Shown here: piece after piece, positions 8,410 to 13,218 of the stretch | How positions within the stretch are numbered: position 1 is the first letter of the stretch | How the letters are laid out: every line of letters begins with the position of its first letter | NCBI GenBank assembly: GCA_013696915.1 | Contig: JACCXR010000204.1 | Location: forward strand, 1 to 16,353 | Reading direction: 5' to 3' | DNA: 16,353 nt | From: Euzebyaceae bacterium | GTDB lineage: Bacteria > Actinomycetota > Nitriliruptoria > Euzebyales > Egibacteraceae | Notes under the pieces: generated by a model | The model's database searches: none | What the model saw: the letters and a program-made list of their open reading frames with translations, nothing else | Told to the model about the DNA's origin: nothing | Position numbers and translations under genes: made by a program

Positions 8410-8426
8410 TCCCCCGTCCGGGGGGA
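8410..8426 (+). terminator. GC hairpin after argH, weak terminator candidate
   Basis: TCCCCC (8410-8415) and GGGGGA (8421-8426) form a perfect 6-bp stem over a 5-base loop, about 47 bases after the argH stop. No T-run follows, so it is not a textbook intrinsic terminator. High-GC actinobacteria often use hairpins without a T-run, which is why it is listed. It could instead belong to the control region of the next gene. Confidence 0.3.
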
Positions 8427-8448
8427 GACGACCGCAGCACACGCCGCT

Positions 8449-8454
8449 TATGCT
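8449..8454 (+). promoter_or_regulatory. Possible -10 element before the MFS gene
   Basis: TATGCT fits the actinobacterial TANNNT -10 consensus and would start transcription near 8461, giving a leader of about 70 bases before the GTG at 8532. I see no convincing -35 hexamer. If correct, it rules out the ATG at 8450 as the exporter start, because that codon lies inside the -10 element. Confidence 0.3.
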
Positions 8455-8531
8455 GCGCCACGACAGTCGCGGGCCGTCCCACAGGGCGAGCCGCCACCGT
8501 CGGAGTTCCGGACCACCAGGGAGTTGCGCTC

Positions 8532-8567
8532 GTGACGTCGAGCCAGTCCAACACCGAAGCCGGTTGA
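8532..8567 (+). CDS. 11-codon mini-ORF overlapping the MFS start
   Basis: A GTG at 8532, eight bases after the purine-rich AGGGAG (8518-8523), opens a short frame reading MTSSQSNTEAG and stopping at TGA 8565-8567. The stop overlaps a TTG (8564) in the exporter frame as TTGA. It has the best ribosome site in the region. It could be a leader peptide that couples translation to the exporter, or the true N terminus of the exporter separated from it by a one-base frameshift, natural or a sequencing error. The sequence shows the signals but cannot choose between these. Confidence 0.4.
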   Translation: MTSSQSNTEAG

Positions 8568-9859
8568 TCACCGGCCCACCGCGCATCCTCGCCCCGCTGC
8601 GGCACCGGGACTACCGGCTGCTCGCGACGGGCTCGCTCGTCTCCCTGCTGGGTGACGGCTTCTTCCTCGTGGCCATCGCGCTGCAGGTCCTCGCCATCAG
8701 CGACGACAACCCCGCCGCCATCTCGCTCGTCGGGATCGCGTGGACCGGGTCGGCGCTGCTGACCTACCTCGTCGGCGGGTGGGCCAGCGACCGCTTCGAC
8801 CGGCGGCGCATCATGATCGCCGCGGACCTCCTCCGGGCGGCGGCGATCGGCGGCATCGGCGTGCTCTCGGTGGGCGGGGCCCTCGAGCTATGGCACGTGC
8901 TGGTTCTGGGGGCCTGCTTCGGCGCCGGCAACGCCTTCTTCAACCCGTCGGCCACCGCCATCGTGCCGGACCTCCTGCCGGCCGAGGAACTCCCCCAGGC
9001 GAACGCGTTCCTCGCGATGGCCCGCCCCGCGATGGTGCGGCTCGCCGGCCCGGCGATCGGTGGGTTCGTCATCGCCGCCACGGAACCCGGGGTCGCCTTC
9101 CTCGTTGACGCCGCCACGTTCCTGGTCTCGGCCGCCCTGCTGGCCCTCATCCGCACCAGCCACACCCCCGCCATGGACGGCGAGCCCGCCAGGCCGCCGC
9201 TGCGCCTGGTTGCGGAGGGCTTCTCCTTCGTGCGGGCGAACCCGTGGTGCGGCGCGTGGCTCGCGGGCGCCGCACTCAGCCTGCTCGCCTACTACGGGCC
9301 GGTCGAGGTCCTCCTGCCCTACATCCTCAAGGTGGAGCTCGGGCTCGGCGACGGGGCTGCCAGTCAGCTGGGGCTGATCCTCGCCATCGGCGGGCTGGGC
9401 TCGATCGTCGCGTCCGTGGCCGTCGGCCAGCGACCCGAGCTGCCCCGCCGGTTCGTGACCGCCATGTACCTGTGCGAGGCGGCGGCGATCCTCACGATCG
9501 CGGTGTACGGGCTGATGACCCAGCTGTGGCAGGCGATGGCGGCGAGCTTCGTCATCCACGGGCTGTTCGCGTTCACCGAGGTCGTCTGGATCACCATGCT
9601 GCAGCGGTTCGTGCCGCGACGGCTGCTCGGCCGGGTCGCCAGCCTCGACTGGCTGATGTCGATCGGCTTGATGCCGCTCAGCTTCGCACTCGCCGGGACA
9701 CTCACCCGATGGTTCTCGGCCGGCGCGATCATCGTGGCGGCGGCGGTCACGGGCGCCACCGTGCTGGTCGGCCTGCTCTTCGTCCCGGGGGTGCGGGCTC
9801 CGGAGCGGACGCCGGTCCCCGACGGCGCCGACCACGACGACCCGGTGCTCGCGGGGTGA
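8564..9859 (+). CDS. MFS transporter (EntS/TetV-like group), probable exporter
   Basis: This is a major facilitator protein of about 431 residues if started at TTG 8564, directly before the conserved N terminus PRILAPLRHRDYRLLATGS. About 12 hydrophobic helices are visible. The loop between helices 2 and 3 carries the MFS signature A-like GGWASDRFDRRR. NAFFNPSATAIVPDLLP and ANAFLAMARPAMVRLAGPAIGG are typical of the group that contains the enterobactin exporter EntS and small drug exporters. The substrate cannot be read from sequence. The frame is open back to ATG 8450, but the extra 38 residues are arginine-rich and unlike a transporter N terminus. A preceding mini-ORF overlaps the TTG. The 3' end is overlapped antisense by a gene on the other strand. 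Confidence 0.85.
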   Translation: MITGPPRILAPLRHRDYRLLATGSLVSLLGDGFFLVAIALQVLAISDDNPAAISLVGIAWTGSALLTYLVGGWASDRFDRRRIMIAADLLRAAAIGGIGVLSVGGALELWHVLVLGACFGAGNAFFNPSATAIVPDLLPAEELPQANAFLAMARPAMVRLAGPAIGGFVIAATEPGVAFLVDAATFLVSAALLALIRTSHTPAMDGEPARPPLRLVAEGFSFVRANPWCGAWLAGAALSLLAYYGPVEVLLPYILKVELGLGDGAASQLGLILAIGGLGSIVASVAVGQRPELPRRFVTAMYLCEAAAILTIAVYGLMTQLWQAMAASFVIHGLFAFTEVVWITMLQRFVPRRLLGRVASLDWLMSIGLMPLSFALAGTLTRWFSAGAIIVAAAVTGATVLVGLLFVPGVRAPERTPVPDGADHDDPVLAG

Positions 9860-10067
9860 GGACGGTCCGGGCCACCGCGCGCCCCGCGGCCGCGACCGTC
9901 AGCGTCCCCGTCGCCACCGCGGCCGGCGCGGCGAGGACGACGGCGTCGTCGCCGTCCACCGCCAGGCGGGCGACCAGCAGGAGGACCGCGAAGCAGGCGT
10001 AGGTGACCGGGAACCAGCCGACCGCCAGGGCGGTCACGAGCCCGGCGCGGCGCCAGCCGGTCCGCAC
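9747..10067 (-). CDS. Small predicted membrane protein, unknown function
   Basis: I do not recognise this 106-residue protein. From a GTG at 10067 it reads VRTGWRRAG and then two hydrophobic segments, about residues 11-36 and 43-63, separated by the acidic loop VDGDD, which suggests a two-helix membrane protein. Its start lies three bases after the stop of the 154-residue gene upstream, so it looks like the last member of a three-gene minus-strand operon. The last 35 or so residues are an Arg/Gly/Pro-rich tail encoded antisense to the end of the MFS gene (113 bases of overlap); this tail is unlikely to fold and may simply reflect a lost stop codon. The hydrophobic pattern supports a real gene, but no homologue is known to me. 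Confidence 0.5.
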   Translation of the reverse strand: MRTGWRRAGLVTALAVGWFPVTYACFAVLLLVARLAVDGDDAVVLAAPAAVATGTLTVAAAGRAVARTVLTPRAPGRRGRRRRGPASAPEPAPPGRRAGRPARWRP

Positions 10068-10069
10068 CG

Positions 10070-10534
10070 TCAGGAGCGCGCGGCCGGGGGAGCAGCCGCC
10101 TGCCTGCCGCAGGCCGGGCAGCGGATCATCGTGCCGTCCGCAGCCGGCGTCGAGACGCCGCACAGGCACACGGCCGCGCCAGGGTCGGCCGCCACGACCT
10201 CGAAGCGCACGGCGGGCAGCGCGGCTCCGACGTCCAGGCCGGCGTCGACCAGGGCGCCGGCGGCGCGCTCGTGGAGTACCTGGTCGGTCAGGGTGGCGAC
10301 CCAGCGCCGCAACAGGTCCTCGCCGACGCCGTGCGGGACCGGCAGGTCGGTGCTGAGCGTGACGCGGACCGCCCCCGTCGGCAGCGGCTCCAGGTCGCCG
10401 AGCGCGACCCGCGCGACCCGCCGGTCGCCCGGGTCGAAGATCACCGCCTCCGCCCCCTGCACCGCGGCGACAACACCGACGACGCCGCCGCCGCGGGCCC
10501 ACGAACCGAGCAGCGGTCCGTCGGGCGCCGTCAC
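10070..10534 (-). CDS. Unknown 154-aa protein with a C-terminal zinc-ribbon-like motif
   Basis: The GTG at 10534 overlaps the stop of the upstream gene as GTGA, giving 154 residues. The N-terminal third (GSWARGGGVVGVVAAVQGAEAVIFDPGDRRVARV, in part) alternates small hydrophobic residues like a beta-barrel. The middle (RVTLSTDLPVPHGVGEDLLRRWVATL) has a strand then a helix. The end carries Cys123-x-Cys125-Gly and Cys139-x2-Cys142-Gly, a plausible four-cysteine zinc knuckle. The frame is open further upstream to 10852, but that part is Arg/Gly/Pro-rich shadow of the gene before it. No function is claimed. A nucleic-acid-binding or protein-contact role is only a guess from the zinc motif. Confidence 0.65.
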   Translation of the reverse strand: MTAPDGPLLGSWARGGGVVGVVAAVQGAEAVIFDPGDRRVARVALGDLEPLPTGAVRVTLSTDLPVPHGVGEDLLRRWVATLTDQVLHERAAGALVDAGLDVGAALPAVRFEVVAADPGAAVCLCGVSTPAADGTMIRCPACGRQAAAPPAARS

Positions 10535-10809
10535 GCCTCGCCGCCCGGGCGAAGGCCGATGAAACGCTGCGCGGACCGCCCGAACGCCGGCCGGTCGCCG
10601 TCGTCCATCCACTGGGCGCGCAGGCCCCCGGCCGCCACCGGGTCCGTGCGGACGCAGTGGTCGACCACCTCGCCGAGCACGTCCGGCGGCCACCCAAGCC
10701 GTTCCCGGACGACCTCCAGCGGCAGGAACACCGATCGGTGCTCGCTCATCAGCGCCACCGCCGTCGCGTAGAGGTGTGCGACGAGGTCGTGCTCCCGATG
10801 GCCGTCCAT
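10531..10809 (-). CDS. Unknown 92-aa protein, first gene of a minus-strand operon
   Basis: From ATG 10809 this reads MDGHREHDLVAHLYATAV and ends LRPGGEA. The composition is that of a genuine soluble protein: balanced charges, and predicted helices around residues 6-24 and 30-53 (PLEVVRERLGWPPDVLGEVV), an arrangement that could be a small helix-turn-helix, though I cannot match it to a family. A TACCAT hexamer lies exactly six bases before the ATG, suggesting a leaderless transcript. The stop overlaps the next gene's GTG, so the two are translationally coupled. It is divergent from polX with only 50 to 56 bases between starts. Confidence 0.65.
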   Translation of the reverse strand: MDGHREHDLVAHLYATAVALMSEHRSVFLPLEVVRERLGWPPDVLGEVVDHCVRTDPVAAGGLRAQWMDDGDRPAFGRSAQRFIGLRPGGEA

Positions 10810-10815
10810 GCGGCC

Positions 10816-10821
10816 ATGGTA
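10816..10821 (-). promoter_or_regulatory. -10 element of a probable leaderless promoter for the unknown operon
   Basis: On the minus strand TACCAT fits TANNNT and is followed by exactly six bases (GGCCGC) and the ATG at 10809, so transcription would begin at or next to the start codon. No clear -35 is visible. It mirrors the arrangement at polX on the other strand. Confidence 0.45.
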
Positions 10822-10853
10822 GGGGCGCCGCGTGAGCCGGCCGCCGGGGCACC

Positions 10854-10859
10854 TACGCT
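10854..10859 (+). promoter_or_regulatory. -10 element of a probable leaderless promoter for polX
   Basis: TACGCT fits TANNNT and is followed by six bases and then the second ATG of polX at 10866. In actinobacteria this spacing is typical of leaderless mRNAs. It favours 10866 over 10860 as the polX start. No clear -35 hexamer is seen. Confidence 0.45.
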
Positions 10860-12599
10860 ATGGCGATGTCGTGGGTCAACGAGGATCTGTCGCGCCAGTT
10901 CGGCGAGATCGCGACGCTGCTCAAGCTCAAGGGCGTGGACGCCTTCCGGGTCCGCGCCTACGAGCGGGCCGCAGCCACGATCGGCGCTGCGCCCGTCGAC
11001 CTGTCGATGCTCGACGAGCGGGAGATCGCCGCGCTCAGCGGCATCGGCGCCGGCACCGCGTCGAAGATCGCCGAGTACCTCGGCACCGGCGCGATCGCCA
11101 TGCTCGAGCGGCTGCGGTCGGAGGTCCCGCCCGGGATGGTCGAGCTCGTCCGGGTCCCCGGACTCGGGCCGAAGACCGCGAGGCTGCTGCACGACGAGCT
11201 CGGGATCGACGGCCTGGAGGCGCTCCGGGAGGCCCTCGACGCCGGCCGCCTGGAGGGGCTCAAGGGACTCGGGACGAAGACCGCGGCGAACCTGCGAGAC
11301 GCCGTGGCGCGCATGGGGGCGAAGGACACCGGCCGGCTTCCAGCGGCAGACGCGATCGCCGTGGCGGAACAGCTGTGCGCCACGTTGCGCACCGTGCCGG
11401 GAGTGGCGGAGGTGGCCTACGCCGGCAGCCTGCGGCGCATGCGCTCCACGATCGGCGACATCGACGTCCTCGCCGCCGCCACGGATGCGCCGCCCGTCAT
11501 GGACGCCCTCCGCGGTGCCGGCACGACCGTGAAGGTCCTGGCGGCCGGCGAGAAGAAGACCAGCGTGCTCACGGTCCGCGGGCTGCAGGCGGACCTGCGC
11601 GTCGTCGAGGCCGAGGCCTGGGGCGCCGCACTCGTGTACTTCACCGGCTCGAAGGCCCACAACGTCCGGATCCGCGAGCGCGCCGTGCGGCAGGGTCTGA
11701 CGCTCAACGAGTACGGGCTGTACCGCAGGGAGACGGGGGAGCGGCTGGCCAGCCGCACGGAAGCCGACGTGTACGCGGCGCTGGGCATGGACGAGGTGCC
11801 GCCGCCGATGCGTGAGGACACCGGCGAGGTCGAGGCCGCTGCCGCCGGCCAGCTGCCGCGGGTCGTGACCCTCGGCGACCTCCGCGGTGACCTCCACGGG
11901 CACAGCAGCTGGTCGGGGGACGGTAAAGCGACCCTGGACGACATGGCGGCCGCCGCCGCCGCCCGGGGGTACGCCTACTGGGCCGTCACCGATCACGCCG
12001 AGAACCTGTCGATCAACGGGCTTTCCCGGGAGCAGGTCCGCGCACGCCGGGGGGACCTGCGCCGGGTGCAGGAGACGGTGCCGCAGATGCGCCTGCTCGA
12101 CGGGGCGGAGCTCAACATCGGCATCGACGGAGCCCTCGACTACGACCTGGACTTCCTGCTCTCCTTCGAGTTCTGCGTCGCGAGCGTCCACTCGCTGATG
12201 CAGCGGCCCGCCGCCGAGCAGACCGCCCGCATCATCGCCGCGATCGAGCATCCCGCCGTCTGTGTCATCGGCCACCCGACCGGACGCATCCTCGGCAAGC
12301 GGCCCGGCTACGACATCGACCTCGACGCCATCCTCGACGCCGCCGTGGAGACCGGGACCGCACTGGAGGTGAACGCCTCCCCCCGGCGGCTCGACCTCTC
12401 CGGGAGCATGGTGCGGCGTGCGGTGGAGCGCGGCGCGACGCTGGCGATCTCCTCCGACGCCCACAGCGTCGGGGACCTCGCGAGCATGCGCTACGGCGTC
12501 GCGACGGCGCAGCGGGGCTGGGCGACGCCGGCCGGGATCCTCAACTGTCTTGACGTCGACGGGCTGCTCGCCTTCGTGGACCGCAAGCGTGCCCGGTAG
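10860..12599 (+). CDS. polX: Family X DNA polymerase with C-terminal PHP domain (PolX)
   Basis: Bacterial PolX fills short gaps in DNA repair; its PHP domain supplies manganese-dependent 3'-5' exonuclease and, in Bacillus subtilis, AP-endonuclease activity. The protein has 579 residues (577 if ATG 10866 is used). Helix-hairpin-helix motifs are seen near 60-71 (GIGAGTASKI), 99-110 (VPGLGPKTARLL) and 133-145 (GLKGLGTKTAANL). GSLRRMRSTIGDIDVL holds the catalytic Asp200 and Asp202, and Asp245 in LQADLRV is the third. The PHP domain shows DLHGHS (His346, His348), VTDHA, Glu417, His444, His472 and SDAH (Asp533, His535), so all metal-ligand positions that I can place are filled. The gene overlaps the downstream glycosylase gene by 11 bases. 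The long frame on the opposite strand is a shadow. Confidence 0.95.
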   Translation: MAMSWVNEDLSRQFGEIATLLKLKGVDAFRVRAYERAAATIGAAPVDLSMLDEREIAALSGIGAGTASKIAEYLGTGAIAMLERLRSEVPPGMVELVRVPGLGPKTARLLHDELGIDGLEALREALDAGRLEGLKGLGTKTAANLRDAVARMGAKDTGRLPAADAIAVAEQLCATLRTVPGVAEVAYAGSLRRMRSTIGDIDVLAAATDAPPVMDALRGAGTTVKVLAAGEKKTSVLTVRGLQADLRVVEAEAWGAALVYFTGSKAHNVRIRERAVRQGLTLNEYGLYRRETGERLASRTEADVYAALGMDEVPPPMREDTGEVEAAAAGQLPRVVTLGDLRGDLHGHSSWSGDGKATLDDMAAAAAARGYAYWAVTDHAENLSINGLSREQVRARRGDLRRVQETVPQMRLLDGAELNIGIDGALDYDLDFLLSFEFCVASVHSLMQRPAAEQTARIIAAIEHPAVCVIGHPTGRILGKRPGYDIDLDAILDAAVETGTALEVNASPRRLDLSGSMVRRAVERGATLAISSDAHSVGDLASMRYGVATAQRGWATPAGILNCLDVDGLLAFVDRKRAR

Positions 12600-13218
12600 C
12601 CGGGTGCTGCCCCGCGCCTTCTTCGCGCGGCCGGCCCCGGAGGTGGCGGCGGACCTGGTGGGCAAGGTGCTCCTCCGGTCCGACGAGGGGCTGCGGGCGC
12701 GCATCGTGGAGGTCGAGGCCTACATGGCGCATGACCCGGCGTGCCACGCCTACGGGCGGCGGACCGCCCGCAACGAGCCGCTGTACGGCCCGGCTGGCCA
12801 CGCCTACGTCTACTTCAGCTACGGGATGCACTGGTGCCTCAACGTCGCGTCCGGCCACGCGGGGGTCGCTGAGGGCTGCCTGCTGCGGGCCGCCGAGCCG
12901 CTCGACGGCCTGGAGACCATGCGGTCACGGCGCGGCGGTGTCCGCGACCGCGATCTCCTCAGGGGACCCGCCAGGCTGACTCAGGCGCTCGGGGTGGACG
13001 GCAGCTGGAGCGGCCGCGACCTGTGCGTCCCGTCCGCGCCGTTGCGCGTCGCGGACGACGGCTGCCGGCCCGACATCGTGTCGGGGCCGCGCGTCGGGGT
13101 GTCTGTGGCCGCCGACACCCCGTGGCGTTTCTGCGCCGCCGGTTCGCCGTGGGTCTCGGACTACAAGCGGAGTCCCCGCGCCGCCGCGGCGGGTGGCCGG
13201 GGTCAACCCGAGGGGTAG
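12589..13218 (+). CDS. 3-methyladenine DNA glycosylase, AAG/MPG family
   Basis: This enzyme removes alkylated purines such as 3-methyladenine, and in relatives hypoxanthine, leaving an abasic site. VEVEAY (residues 40-45) supplies the catalytic Glu43 and intercalating Tyr45, with His53 the probable partner; YVYFSYGMHWCLNV and RGPARLTQALGVD are strong family signatures. The length of 209 residues from GTG 12589, or 204 from GTG 12604, is normal for bacterial members. The first choice overlaps the end of polX by 11 bases and the second starts four bases after it; either way the two are closely coupled. The 3' end overlaps the convergent PBP gene by 16 bases. The last 20 or so residues are Ala/Gly/Arg-rich and not conserved. 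Confidence 0.94.
   Translation: MPGSRVLPRAFFARPAPEVAADLVGKVLLRSDEGLRARIVEVEAYMAHDPACHAYGRRTARNEPLYGPAGHAYVYFSYGMHWCLNVASGHAGVAEGCLLRAAEPLDGLETMRSRRGGVRDRDLLRGPARLTQALGVDGSWSGRDLCVPSAPLRVADDGCRPDIVSGPRVGVSVAADTPWRFCAAGSPWVSDYKRSPRAAAAGGRGQPEG

Noticed and set aside
8450..8563. ATG 8450 as the start of the MFS protein
   Set aside because: It would add 38 arginine-rich residues, and the ATG lies inside a likely -10 element (TATGCT) with no ribosome site.
10535..10852. Upstream extension of the 154-aa zinc-ribbon-like protein
   Set aside because: It overlaps the more protein-like 92-aa gene in another frame and is low-complexity; the GTG at 10534 forms a clean GTGA junction.
10749..12704. 651-codon minus-strand open frame opposite polX
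   Set aside because: Composition is dominated by Arg, Gly, Val, Asp and Glu without family motifs; it is the GC-driven shadow of polX, whose motifs are all on the plus strand.
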